64,000 bases of DNA, taken from contig AAZW01000018.1 in NCBI GenBank assembly GCA_000169995.1, positions 1 to 64,000 of the forward strand, written 5' to 3'. This document shows positions 46,643 to 55,826 of this stretch, piece after piece. Numbering within the stretch: position 1 is the stretch's first letter; each line of letters starts with the position of its first letter. Made by a program: the position numbers and the translations under genes. This stretch comes from Vibrionales bacterium SWAT-3 (GTDB taxonomy: Bacteria > Pseudomonadota > Gammaproteobacteria > Enterobacterales > Vibrionaceae). A model generated the notes under the pieces. It was not told the origin of the DNA. It ran no database searches and saw only the letters and a list, made by a program, of their open reading frames with translations.

Positions 46643-48267
46643 TGAAATCACATCTTAAGGATTCCATTCTTTCAAACCTAAGTTTGGGTTGGTGGAACAT
46701 CTATTTTATCGCAAAAGTGGCTCTTTTCGTTCAAGGGACGATTGACTTCCACCCAATTGAAAACTTCGCTTTATTACTATTTATATTACTTCCCGTGACA
46801 CTGAAACCAATCAATGTAGCTCGCCATCTTATCGCGGTTGTGATAGCTGCTTGGTTACTGCATTATGATTCTTACCTTCCGCCGCTGGATAGGCTTTGGG
46901 CGCAAGTAGGACAACTCGCACAGTTTGAGATTGGATATCTTATTGAGCTAATAGGGCGGTTTGTTTCAGTTGAAGCACTGCTAGGCTTATTTACGCTATG
47001 TGCAGGTTACTACATCCTAAGTAGATTTCTACGTATCTCGGTCTTTGTCGTTATCGCGATGCTTTATGTCAGCCTACCAGACAGTCCTGAACCTTCAGTT
47101 CAGGTTGTTAGCAATGACTTAACACAAAAAAATGAGTCAACCCTGCCAACGCCGTCGCAACCACAAATAACTGAAATAAATGACCAATCCCTGAATAAAA
47201 TGACTACAAATTTTTTCGAGAATGAAGCGTCTCGTTCTGTCGATTTTAGTCAAAGCAGCCAAGCATCAGCCCCCTTTGACCTACTATTTTTAAGTATTTG
47301 TTCAGTCGCGTGGGACGACATCGAGATTGCAGGGTTAGCAGATCACCCGCTGTTTAAAGAATTCGACATCATGTTCGACAACTTTAGTGCAGGCACATCA
47401 TACAGTGGCCCAGCTGTTATTCGTCTATTAAGAGCGAGTTGTGGTCAACAAGAACACAGCCAGCTGTTCGCATCAGCACCTTCAAACCAATGTTACCTGT
47501 TTGATAATCTCAAAAACCTAGGCTTCGAAGAAAACCTATTAATGAACCATAACGGTGTCTTTGACAGCTTCCTTGAACTAATTAAAAAGGATGGTGACAT
47601 AGCAGCAGAACTGATGCCTCAGGATGGCTTTAAGCCTTACCAAAAGTCATTTGACGGCTCTTCAATATTCCGAGACAAACAAGTCCTAGATAACTGGCTA
47701 CAACAAAGGCTAAACAGCAGTGATGAAAAAGTCGTAGCGTTGTATAACTCGATCTCACTACATGATGGCAATCGAATCATAAATTCTAAGTCCAGTACGT
47801 CAATTATCAGTTATAAAAAGCGTTTGAAAAACCTGCTTGACGATCTTTATGATTTTTTCAAACAGCTTGAAGCATCAAAACGTAATATTGTTGTTGCTCT
47901 AGTACCTGAACACGGAGCAGGTATGCGGGGCGATAGAATGCAAATACAAGGTATGAGAGAAATACCAGCCCCTGGTATCGTGCATACTCCAGTAGGCATT
48001 AAGATTTTCGGGGAAAATATCAAACGTGACGGAGAGACAATACATGTCACCGCTCCTTCAAGCTACCTAGCACTCTCGCAATTAGTATCCAATATTCTAG
48101 AGGAAGATATCTATAGTGATACACAGTTCAGTCCAAAGAAACTAACTCAAAACTTACCAGAAACACGCCTCGTAGCCCAAAATTCTGGCTCAACAGTAAT
48201 TGAAGTCGATGGCAAATATTACGTCACATTAGATGGATCTAGTTGGATTGAATATCCAAATAAGTAG
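46642..48267 (+). CDS. bcsG: cellulose phosphoethanolamine transferase BcsG
   Basis: A 541-residue inner-membrane enzyme that transfers phosphoethanolamine from phosphatidylethanolamine to glucose O6 of cellulose. About four or five N-terminal TM helices, then a periplasmic alkaline-phosphatase-fold domain. The nucleophile Ser lies in AGTSYSGPAVIRLLRASCGQ, with further metal and disulfide residues (SICSVAWDD, CYLFDN, VPEHGAGMRGD). Fully intact, although the synthase it serves is broken. Confidence 0.92.
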   Translation: MKSHLKDSILSNLSLGWWNIYFIAKVALFVQGTIDFHPIENFALLLFILLPVTLKPINVARHLIAVVIAAWLLHYDSYLPPLDRLWAQVGQLAQFEIGYLIELIGRFVSVEALLGLFTLCAGYYILSRFLRISVFVVIAMLYVSLPDSPEPSVQVVSNDLTQKNESTLPTPSQPQITEINDQSLNKMTTNFFENEASRSVDFSQSSQASAPFDLLFLSICSVAWDDIEIAGLADHPLFKEFDIMFDNFSAGTSYSGPAVIRLLRASCGQQEHSQLFASAPSNQCYLFDNLKNLGFEENLLMNHNGVFDSFLELIKKDGDIAAELMPQDGFKPYQKSFDGSSIFRDKQVLDNWLQQRLNSSDEKVVALYNSISLHDGNRIINSKSSTSIISYKKRLKNLLDDLYDFFKQLEASKRNIVVALVPEHGAGMRGDRMQIQGMREIPAPGIVHTPVGIKIFGENIKRDGETIHVTAPSSYLALSQLVSNILEEDIYSDTQFSPKKLTQNLPETRLVAQNSGSTVIEVDGKYYVTLDGSSWIEYPNK

Positions 48268-48313
48268 TGGTTAATCAGGCTCTATCATTACCAAAATAGG
48301 ACGAGTAAGAGGC

Positions 48314-48342
48314 AAGCCAGTGAATCAATCACTGGCTTTTTA
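48314..48342 (+). terminator. intrinsic terminator after bcsG
   Basis: Stem AAGCCAGTGA / TCACTGGCTT with an ATCAA loop and TTTTTAATA tail. Confidence 0.88.
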
Positions 48343-48396
48343 ATACCTACCAGTTATCGAATTGCTTAACCTAAATGTGCACCAGCGTACCTCGAC

Positions 48397-49323
48397 CTAG
48401 ATATTACGAGCATCATGACTTAAGAATGTGGCGTTCTCGATGAGAAAGTCTAAAAAGGTTTCGGCTTGCAATGAAAGCGCACGGCCTTTGAGAGATTGAA
48501 CTTTGACCGTCGCTTTAGAGAAGGTCTCTAACTCAGTTGCAACCACTTCAATTTGTCCCGATTTGATCTCATCAAGCACCGTGAGTTTCGGCATAAAGGT
48601 TACGCCTAGGCCTGCCGACACAAAGTTAGTGAGTGCGGTAACAGAGTTAGTTTGAAGCTTAGGTTGCAAAGTGAGATGAGAGTTTTGTTCGGCCTGCTTT
48701 ACGAGCCTCCCCATACCTGTCGAGTTGTCGATCAAAGCAATAGAAGCCTCTCTAACATCTTGCAGTGTCACTGGTGCTTGTTGCGTCGTCAGTATGTGCC
48801 CTTTTGGAGCGATTAGCTCTAGAGGATGACTACGCTCGACGTGTGAATGCAGTTTAGGGTGAGGAGCAGACGCATAGGTAATAGCGAAGTCAATCTGTTG
48901 ATCTTCCAACATTTTAACGGCATCCAACGCACCCGCAATTTCAATCGATAAATTGATATCAGGGTATCGAGCCATGAAGGTCTGCATGGGTTTAGATACC
49001 AAGTTTGTGATGAACCCTTCCCCAATCGCGATGCTTACATTGCCTCCCTTAAGGTTTTTCAACTTGGTTAGGCGAGCCAACACCGCCGTTTCACTGCGAA
49101 CGATGGAGCGGTAATAGTTCAACAATTCGTTGCCCGCCTCAGTTAGCAGTGATTGACGATTATTGCGTTCCCACACCTTCATTTCTGCTTGTGCTTCAAG
49201 CTGCGTCAGCATTCGACTCATTGCCGCAGGGTCAACGTTCATCATCTTAGATGCCTTACGCAGTGACCCATATTTTGATAACGCATTCAGATACTCAAGC
49301 GCACGGAGATTAAAATGATGCAT
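48397..49323 (-). CDS. LysR family transcriptional regulator
   Basis: 308 residues from the ATG at 49323, which has AGGAAG six bases upstream; a start nine codons earlier lacks this. N-terminal winged HTH (FNLRALEYLNALSKYGSLRKASKMMNVDPAAMSRMLTQLE) and a C-terminal effector-binding domain. Its target is not evident. It is close to, and on the same strand as, the HAD-TRAP operon, but a terminator at 49506-49543 separates them, so it has its own promoter. Confidence 0.9.
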   Translation of the reverse strand: MHHFNLRALEYLNALSKYGSLRKASKMMNVDPAAMSRMLTQLEAQAEMKVWERNNRQSLLTEAGNELLNYYRSIVRSETAVLARLTKLKNLKGGNVSIAIGEGFITNLVSKPMQTFMARYPDINLSIEIAGALDAVKMLEDQQIDFAITYASAPHPKLHSHVERSHPLELIAPKGHILTTQQAPVTLQDVREASIALIDNSTGMGRLVKQAEQNSHLTLQPKLQTNSVTALTNFVSAGLGVTFMPKLTVLDEIKSGQIEVVATELETFSKATVKVQSLKGRALSLQAETFLDFLIENATFLSHDARNI

Positions 49324-49505
49324 GCAACTTCCTTGTGATTCGACAGACACACGGCAAGCGTCTCACAATTTTCTCATTTGCCCATCTAGGAATTGAGATA
49401 CCGACACAACAAGTTTGCAAGTTGTGGGCTGAGTCACCAACACAAGTCCTTGAAGAGCGATAGGCACGATATAGAAGAAGTATGTATTCGCGCCAAATAA
49501 AACAA

Positions 49506-49543
49506 AAACACAGCTCAATTCAACGAAGAAATGAGCTGTGTTT
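49506..49543 (-). terminator. terminator of the TRAP-HAD operon
   Basis: A 12-bp stem AAACACAGCTCA / TGAGCTGTGTTT. On the minus strand it is followed by TTGTTTTATTT. Confidence 0.85.
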
Positions 49544-49582
49544 GATGTTCACTATCGGCTGTTTGAAGCCGCTAAACTGTCG

Positions 49583-50368
49583 CTATTTTAAAGCAAGCAG
49601 CTTATCGACAAATTCAGAGAAACCATACCCACCAGGCTTGCTCATCACCACTGATGGTTGATGTTCTAGTCGTTCCCAGTAATGCTGAATATTCGCCACA
49701 CCGACACTGTTAGGCAAAATTTCAAACATGTATTGGTCGTTCATCGAGTCACCAACATAGCAACTACGCTCGACTATCTCTTGGTCAGATAGTCCCTTCT
49801 CTTTGAGAAAAGCGGTCGATGTTGCTTTCTTAGAGTGCTCACCATACCAAGCATTAATGTGAATGGAGCTTGCTGTAGCGTGTGCACCTAACGCGTGAAT
49901 CTTAGAGACTATCTCTTCAATAATCGCATCATCGACTTTGGGACGATTTTGACCTATGTCTATCGCAACTTCACACAAGCGGTACGACTGATCGAGCGTT
50001 AAACTGAGCTCTGGGTAATCGCTCAAAATAGCTAAGACTTGTTCTTTCAGTTTGCTCTGATTAGCACTGACTTCTGGCAAAGGGATATCAGATCGCAATG
50101 TCAGATAACCGTTTTTCTTTTCCATAATGAACGCGCCATTCTCGCCGAGAACCGCATCAACAGGCCACAGCTGAGCAATATGATCACACCACCCTGCACA
50201 TGCGCCCGTTACCGCAACTACTTTTTTCCCTGAATCACGCAGCTTGCTTAACGCAATCAAGCTTTCAGGAGGCAATTGACCTTGCCACGTTAAGGTGTCA
50301 TCCACATCGGTTAACACCCAATCTATCTTTTTCCAATTTTGGTTCAATTCATTCGATACCGAATTCAT
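49583..50368 (-). CDS. HAD-IIB family hydrolase (sugar/polyol phosphatase-like)
   Basis: A 261-residue phosphatase. Motif I DVDDTLT (nucleophile and acid/base Asp), motif II VVAVTGA, a C2 cap in the middle, motif III Lys around HSKKATSTAFL and motif IV GDSMNDQYMF. Family relatives dephosphorylate hexose, polyol or glycerate phosphates; the substrate here is unknown. It lies 35 bp after dctM on the same strand, so it probably acts on a product of the compound taken up by the TRAP transporter. Confidence 0.85.
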   Translation of the reverse strand: MNSVSNELNQNWKKIDWVLTDVDDTLTWQGQLPPESLIALSKLRDSGKKVVAVTGACAGWCDHIAQLWPVDAVLGENGAFIMEKKNGYLTLRSDIPLPEVSANQSKLKEQVLAILSDYPELSLTLDQSYRLCEVAIDIGQNRPKVDDAIIEEIVSKIHALGAHATASSIHINAWYGEHSKKATSTAFLKEKGLSDQEIVERSCYVGDSMNDQYMFEILPNSVGVANIQHYWERLEHQPSVVMSKPGGYGFSEFVDKLLALK

Positions 50369-50403
50369 TTCTACACCTCTAAATAATCAATCACTAAACA
50401 GTG

Positions 50404-51687
50404 TTAAAGCAAATTCGGTAAAAACATCACTAAGCTTTCAGAGAAAGTCAGCAACATTAGAACCGTCAGTAGTGCTAGCAACAACGGAGCCACTTCTCTT
50501 ACGAAGTCGACCATACGAACTTTTAAAATCGAGCAAACCGTAAACATCATCGAACCAAATGGCGGGGTCACACCACCAATCATGATATTCACTATCACGA
50601 TAATGCCGAAGTGAACCGGGTTAACGCCGAGGTTAAGCACAGCAGGCAGTAGCAATGGTGTGAGTATTATCATCGCAGCACCACCTTCGATAAACATGCC
50701 AACCACTAACAGCAGCACGTTAATCAACAACAGCAAGACGAGCTTGTTGTCTGTCAGCTCAATCAGAGCCGAAGCAACATTGTGTGGGATCTGCTCTAGC
50801 GTCATGTAGTAACCAAAGACCATGGCACCGATAATGATGAACATAACACTACTAGTGCCCTGCACTGTTTCACGCATGATCAGCGGGATATGGCGGAAAC
50901 CCAGTTGACGATAAACAAAGATGCCAATAATCGCGCAAAGTAATACTGCAATAGCACCCGCTTCAGTAGGTGTGAACAAGCAAAAACGCATGCCCAGAAT
51001 AATGCCGAACGGGATCAACAGTGCCGGAATCGCTTTCAAGAAGTAATGAAAACGCTCTTTGGCAGAAGCAGGCTCAGAGCGTGACGGTTTGTAACGGCGT
51101 TTACGAGCTATGAACGCGATCGTCACCATTAGCGACAGCGCCATCAAAAATGCCGGAACGTAACCCGCAATAAACATTTGATGGACTGACACGTTCGCTA
51201 ATAAAGCAAAGATGATTAGGTTAATACCCGGCGGGATCACAGGGCTGATACTTGATGAGGCAGCGGTTACCGCAGCCGTGAATGGCAAGTCGTAACCACG
51301 CTTGGTCATCTCAGGAGCAAGAATCTTAGACTGCATCGCCGCATCCGCATTGGCAGATCCAGAGATCCCCCCCATCAGAGTACTCAATGCTACATTCACT
51401 TGAGCAAGACCACCGGTTTTGTGACCAATCATCGAGTCAGCAAAGGCGAGTAAGCTCTTACTGATCCCCGCATAGTTCATCACCGAACCCACCATGATAA
51501 AGAACGGAATAGCCAACAACGGAAAAGACTCAGCAGAGCTAATAAAGCGCTGCATTACCAAACTCACAGGAATAGAGTCATTGATAAAAAGAAAGTAAAC
51601 CATCGCCGATGCGATCAGAGAAAACGCGATGGGTATGTTCAATAGAAACAGGACAAACAGAATAAGGATTGGAAGATAGCTTTCCAT
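50404..51687 (-). CDS. dctM: TRAP transporter large permease DctM
   Basis: A 427-residue inner-membrane protein with about 11-12 TM helices. The DctM signature is seen in GGISGSANADAAMQSKILAPEM and in the second inverted-repeat region GMFIEGGAAMIILTPLLLP, which form the sodium and substrate sites. The gene itself is intact but depends on DctQ, which is disrupted upstream. It starts 9 bp after the dctQ stop. Confidence 0.92.
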   Translation of the reverse strand: MESYLPILILFVLFLLNIPIAFSLIASAMVYFLFINDSIPVSLVMQRFISSAESFPLLAIPFFIMVGSVMNYAGISKSLLAFADSMIGHKTGGLAQVNVALSTLMGGISGSANADAAMQSKILAPEMTKRGYDLPFTAAVTAASSSISPVIPPGINLIIFALLANVSVHQMFIAGYVPAFLMALSLMVTIAFIARKRRYKPSRSEPASAKERFHYFLKAIPALLIPFGIILGMRFCLFTPTEAGAIAVLLCAIIGIFVYRQLGFRHIPLIMRETVQGTSSVMFIIIGAMVFGYYMTLEQIPHNVASALIELTDNKLVLLLLINVLLLVVGMFIEGGAAMIILTPLLLPAVLNLGVNPVHFGIIVIVNIMIGGVTPPFGSMMFTVCSILKVRMVDFVREVAPLLLALLTVLMLLTFSESLVMFLPNLL

Positions 51688-51830
51688 AAATCGTACCTAC
51701 TTAGAAGAGCGCTTTAGAGATGCGACATCGTTCGCGATAAATCGAACGGTGTGGATCGCCATCAATGAGAAACAAAGCAACAACACGCCATTGATAACGA
51801 AATATGAAACACCCATGACCGGCGTTGATA

Positions 51831-52130
51831 TGACCCCCACTGTCAATTAAAAACGTAGAAGTTTCTGCTCCCTCATTTCAGAGCCTTTGTTCATTTTGGG
51901 ATAGTGTTACCGCATAGATGAAGCAAAGTAATGTCGTCGGTTCTCATGCTGATATACGTGGATTGCTCATCGTTTGATGAGTAGAGCCTACCTTACTTGT
52001 TCCGTCGTAGCACCTGTCTTCAGTCTATGCTCGTGGTTCAATACAGCCGAAGCTATATTGCCGTCCTAACGCCGTCGGTGTTTGTGCCACTCCCGATGCT
52101 TTATCCAATGCGATAACACTAATTCTGTCT
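51831..52130 (-). other. 300-bp non-coding 3' end of the dctQ IS110 element
   Basis: No open frame of note. It contains short hairpins, such as CTCATC-GTTT-GATGAG near 51967-51980. It is the likely location of a guide (bridge) RNA in this family, but I could not find a convincing match to the target flanks. Confidence 0.35.
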
Positions 52131-53285
52131 TCATGCCGGTAAACGAGCGATTCGAGTTCTAGGATCTACGTCGCTAATGACAACTTCACGCGCAATGGCC
52201 CAGATGTAAGCGATCATCTCTCTTGCGATGGCGACCACAACGACATTTCGGTGTTTACCTTTTTGTAATAGTCGTTGGTAACGACGACATAACCTTTGCT
52301 GGGCTTGCCAAGCGATATCAACTATCTCTTTAGGCAGCCCTTCTTGCCTTAGTTGCAGCTCTACAGATATGTTCGCTTTATGCTTATAGGTGTGTGCGCC
52401 TTCAACGAGTAACCGTCTGGCTCGACTGTTGCCACACTTTGTTAAGCTGCCACGACGAGTTTTACCTCCACTGGAGTTTTCTGTTGGAACAAGCCCAAGG
52501 TAAGCCATAAGCTTTCTTGGATGGTCGAACCGCCGTAAGTCACCCAGCTCAGCTATTGTGCCAAGAGCTACGAGTAACCTAACACCCCGCATAGCTTGAA
52601 TGGCTTTCACAACAGGATAGTATCGCCAGTTTTTGACCTGATGGAGCAGTTCATTATCGAGTCGTTGCAGCCGCTGTATCCGCTCATTGATTGTAATGAT
52701 CATCTCTTGCAAGACGATTTGTTGACTATGGTGAGGAAGAATGAGGTCGGTCAGCCACCGTAGATGCTTTTTAGACCAGTTATCATTGACCGTCGCTTGG
52801 ATATTATTGCGAAGAAGAAAGCCTTTGAGTTGGAACTTTGCGTCTTTGAGATCTTTCATTGCCGTTTCTCTGGCACGCGAGAGATCTCGAATAGCTTCAT
52901 CTTCGGCTTCTGGTACATAGATGGGTGTAAGCTCTTCGGCTTTTAACAGCTTGGCGAGCTTTGCTGCGTCTCGTTTGTCAGTTTTAACTTTATCGCCTGG
53001 CTTCTTAGGTATAAGTGATGGAGCGACGACATAGCAGCAGTGTCCAAGGCTCGTAATCAGGCGATAAGTCCAGTAACCACACGGTCCTGCTTCATAGACA
53101 AAGTGCAGAGTGGCTTTTGGATACTTGGATTGCAGTTGTCTGGCTAATTTAATAAGCGCGGACTTGTTAGATTTAATACGGCCAAGGTGTTGTGGGTTTG
53201 CCCCTCGATGTTCTTGTAAAACAGCGACTTGAATAAATGACTTATGCGTATCTAAGCCAATGAAAATTATGCTATCTTTACTCAT
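52131..53285 (-). CDS. IS110-family transposase
   Basis: 384 residues from the ATG at 53285 (GGAGG upstream; an earlier TTG is part of that ribosome site). The RuvC-like domain has GLDTHKS (Asp), YEAGPCGYW (Glu) and KTDKRDAAKLA (two Asp). The C-terminal Transposase_20 domain has IQAMRGVRLLVAL and NSSGGKTRRGSLTKCGN with the conserved serine. Intact. Confidence 0.94.
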   Translation of the reverse strand: MSKDSIIFIGLDTHKSFIQVAVLQEHRGANPQHLGRIKSNKSALIKLARQLQSKYPKATLHFVYEAGPCGYWTYRLITSLGHCCYVVAPSLIPKKPGDKVKTDKRDAAKLAKLLKAEELTPIYVPEAEDEAIRDLSRARETAMKDLKDAKFQLKGFLLRNNIQATVNDNWSKKHLRWLTDLILPHHSQQIVLQEMIITINERIQRLQRLDNELLHQVKNWRYYPVVKAIQAMRGVRLLVALGTIAELGDLRRFDHPRKLMAYLGLVPTENSSGGKTRRGSLTKCGNSRARRLLVEGAHTYKHKANISVELQLRQEGLPKEIVDIAWQAQQRLCRRYQRLLQKGKHRNVVVVAIAREMIAYIWAIAREVVISDVDPRTRIARLPA

Positions 53286-53774
53286 GCTAGCCTCCAAATT
53301 TAGTTGTTTGACGCACTAATTATGGCTCTGGCTTAAAGCTAACCCACGATATTGGAGGCTAGCACCTTTCGTGGGGGTCATTATGTCTACCTTGTTAGAT
53401 AGCATGAGATATTGATAGCTCAGTACCGCCATTAAAATGTTCAGAGCCAGTAGGAAAACAGAAACACACAATCTAAATGGGATTTTTGCTTTTTCTGGCA
53501 ACATGGCAACCACCACATCCACCCCCATGTGAAGCTTGTGTTTGTAACAGGAGGTAATCCCCAAGTAGACAGCCCAAATGAAGCAAATAACCGACAGCTC
53601 TTCACTCCATGGGACAACAAAGCCAAATCCATAACGCAAGACGACGTTAACGATAACAACCAAAACGGTGATCGAAATAGCGATAGAAGCGAGGATTTCT
53701 TCAATATTTTTCAATAAAAACAAAAGACTTCTCCAACGAAATACCTAATACAACGTGGGTATTTCAGGAATAAA

Positions 53775-53797
53775 ACGGCCTAAAGTAGTTAGGCCGT
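53775..53797 (-). terminator. intra-operon hairpin between dctP and dctQ
   Basis: Stem ACGGCCTAA / TTAGGCCGT. On the minus strand it is followed by TTTATTCC. Such partial terminators let the binding protein be made in excess over the permeases. Confidence 0.65.
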
Positions 53798-53825
53798 AAT
53801 CATTAACTAATTAATTTCTGCAGGA

Positions 53826-54839
53826 CTACTGTGCCGCTCGGATCGTTTCAAGCTCTTTCATGATCGTCGCGTGTATGCCTTCACTCCAGCTTGGGAACTG
53901 GTTGTACACATCTGCCGTCAACTGGTTGAACTCTTCAGAATTCACTTCATTGAAGGTAACGCCTAGCTCTTCAAGTTTCTGAGTGTATTCAACATCCAGT
54001 TTAACTAGCTCAGCAGTGTTAGATTCAGCGCCCGCTTCTAACTCTTCATTGATGATCTGCTGCTGCTCTGGCGTAAATTTGTCCCAAAGCGTTGGTGAAA
54101 TGTAGATACCCACTGTACCTAGGAAGTGCTTCGTCAAAGACATGTTCTTTGCTACTTCGTAGATTTTGGTTGAGTACATCGTCAGGATTGAACCTTCAAG
54201 ACCGTCAACGACACCTTGTTGAACGCCTGCATAGGTTTCAGGGAATGGAAGAGAAGCTGGAGCTGCGCCCATTGCTGAAAGCGTGCTAATGAACAGCTGA
54301 CTTTGTGGAACACGAATACGCATGCCTTTCATGTCTTCAGAGTTCACAATCTCTTTATTGGTGATCATATGACGGAAACCAAACATGTAGTCAGCATTCA
54401 ATACTTTGATGCCTTTCTCTTCGGCTTTAGCTTTTAGGCCAGCGACAAATTCAGTGTCCATCATCGCTAAGTATTCATCGTAAGTGTTGTACAACATTGG
54501 ACCAGCAAGTGCTGCAAAGTCAGGTACGTAATCACCTAGGTAAGTCAAATCTTCTACAGCAACCCAGTTTGCGCCGTTAACCACTTGTTCCAAGTTATCT
54601 TTGTATACAGGTAACTGACCACCTGGGAAAACTTTAATGTTTACCGAACCATCGGTTCTTTCTCTAATTTTGTCGGTCGCTTTGATAAGTTCTTGTGTTA
54701 ACAACTCATTTTGAGTGAACACAAGGCTCATGTTGATATTGATCGGCTCATCTTTAGCTTCAGAACCAGCCTTGTCAGCTTCACCACAACCAACAAGCAG
54801 CGTTGCCGCCATAATTACTGTACCTAATAGCTTTTTCAT
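53826..54839 (-). CDS. dctP: TRAP transporter substrate-binding protein DctP
   Basis: A 337-residue extracytoplasmic receptor with an unusual lipobox (LLVGC at about residues 14-18), so it is probably membrane-tethered. The DctP fold is recognisable from MSLVFTQNELLTQELIKATDKI, FPGGQL, and the ligand-Arg region MKGMRIRVPQSQLF followed by the PFPETYAGVQQGVVDGLEG block. The substrate cannot be read out. The neighbours (HAD phosphatase and glycerophosphodiesterase) hint at a phosphorylated or polyol-derived organic acid. Confidence 0.92.
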   Translation of the reverse strand: MKKLLGTVIMAATLLVGCGEADKAGSEAKDEPININMSLVFTQNELLTQELIKATDKIRERTDGSVNIKVFPGGQLPVYKDNLEQVVNGANWVAVEDLTYLGDYVPDFAALAGPMLYNTYDEYLAMMDTEFVAGLKAKAEEKGIKVLNADYMFGFRHMITNKEIVNSEDMKGMRIRVPQSQLFISTLSAMGAAPASLPFPETYAGVQQGVVDGLEGSILTMYSTKIYEVAKNMSLTKHFLGTVGIYISPTLWDKFTPEQQQIINEELEAGAESNTAELVKLDVEYTQKLEELGVTFNEVNSEEFNQLTADVYNQFPSWSEGIHATIMKELETIRAAQ

Positions 54840-54930
54840 TTTTAATCACCTTTATGTGGCTATCGTTTTCTAAATATAGAGGGTGTTATTAAGTTTTCGT
54901 AGAGTATGTGAGTGAATTATTACATTCATA

Positions 54931-54959
54931 TGAACATTAATCTTACCAATTTGAACATT
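54931..54959. promoter_or_regulatory. direct repeat TGAACATT, 21-bp spacing, DeoR operator candidate
   Basis: TGAACATT at 54931-54938 and 54952-54959, exactly two helical turns apart, in the 273-bp gap between divergent dctP and the phosphodiesterase gene. A third TGAACAT lies at 55094. GAACAT-type half-sites are common for DeoR/GlpR-family repressors, one of which is encoded in the divergent operon. Confidence 0.45.
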
Positions 54960-55112
54960 GTGAGTATAAGGTCTCACTATTGTATAAACTCTGTACAACA
55001 CCTTTAAGCTAGCTCTCATTTAAAAAAAGTTGATATAGCGGATAGATAATAAATCTGTAATAAAGTAGAGCTACTGTTTCCTGAATTTTCAAATGAACAT
55101 CGAGATTGAATT

Positions 55113-55817
55113 ATGATCACAGGCCACCGCGGTGCCGCTTCTTTAGCACCAGAAAATACGTTAGTGAGTATTGAACAAGCAGCGAAAGCTGGTGCTACAT
55201 GGATTGAAATTGATACCCAGTTAAGCGCTGATGGCACCCCAATGGTTTTTCATGATAAGACGGTAAATCGTTGCACTAACGGAACGGGCAATATTGCAGA
55301 CTTAGATTTATCCGCTCTCAAAACGTTAGATGCTGGCAGTTGGTTTGGTAGCGAGTTCGCAGGGACAACGATTCCCACCTTGAGTGAAGCGCTCGACAAG
55401 TGCCTAGAGCTCGATGTGACCTTGAACCTTGAGATCAAAATTTATGACGATAAGGCTATCCAACCTTTAGTTGAGAAAGTTGCCGCGCTGATTGAACAAA
55501 AGCAGTTCCCTATTGAAAAGCTACTCATCTCAAGCTTCAAAAAAGAAGCACTAAGCCTCTGCCAACAAATGATGCCAGAAGTTAAAAGAGGCTTTATTTG
55601 CGAGGTTTGGAATAATTTCAGCCTAGAGTCACTTAAATCACTCGCTCTTTACAGCATTCATATTGACCACCGAATTCTTGATGAAAAAACGGCCAAAGCG
55701 ATCAAAGCTTCAGGTGCCGTTCTTAAAATATGGACACTGAACGATCCTCAAATGGCGGCTAAATATTTCAACCTTGGTGTCGATAACATCATCACCGACG
55801 TACCAAACCAATTTTAG
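55113..55817 (+). CDS. glycerophosphodiester phosphodiesterase (GDPD, UgpQ-like)
   Basis: A 234-residue cytoplasmic enzyme (no signal peptide) that hydrolyses glycerophosphodiesters to glycerol-3-phosphate and an alcohol. The GDPD signature is complete: GHRGAASLAPENTLVSIEQA (catalytic His, Arg, Glu), EIDTQLSADGTPMVFHDKTVNR (metal Glu and Asp, second His) and NLEIK. Nine bases from the following DeoR gene. Divergent from the TRAP operon, so the two probably share regulation. Confidence 0.9.
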   Translation: MITGHRGAASLAPENTLVSIEQAAKAGATWIEIDTQLSADGTPMVFHDKTVNRCTNGTGNIADLDLSALKTLDAGSWFGSEFAGTTIPTLSEALDKCLELDVTLNLEIKIYDDKAIQPLVEKVAALIEQKQFPIEKLLISSFKKEALSLCQQMMPEVKRGFICEVWNNFSLESLKSLALYSIHIDHRILDEKTAKAIKASGAVLKIWTLNDPQMAAKYFNLGVDNIITDVPNQF

Positions 55818-55826
55818 TGAGCTTCC

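Larger units (their letters stand above)
51831..53380 (-). mobile_element. IS110-family insertion sequence in dctQ
   Basis: About 1550 bp, bounded by inverted TGACCCCCAC (51831-51840) and GTGGGGGTCA (53371-53380). Flanking bases allow an apparent 2-4-bp duplication (within CATA), so the exact edges are ambiguous by a few bases. One transposase gene on the minus strand, with 300 bp of non-coding DNA on its 3' side. It is a different element from the one in bcsA. Confidence 0.88.
51697..53723 (-). pseudogene. dctQ: TRAP transporter small permease DctQ, interrupted by an IS
   Basis: The N-terminal part (53723-53382; TTG start with GGAG upstream) gives three TM helices with the family WSEELSVICFIWAVYLG motif, up to LSNKVDI. 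The C-terminal part (about 51828-51697) encodes STPVMGVSYFVINGVLLLCFSLMAIHTV and ends KRSSK-stop. Joining them gives a normal small permease of about 155 residues. An IS110-family element lies between. The interrupted protein would lose its last TM helix, so the transporter should be non-functional. Confidence 0.92.

Noticed and set aside
51988..52074. 7-nt matches (CTACCTT at 51988, AACGCCG at 52068) between the dctQ IS110 non-coding end and its target flanks
   Set aside because: Too short to be significant in 300 bp, and they leave a gap of several bases at the junction, unlike guide pairing that abuts the crossover.
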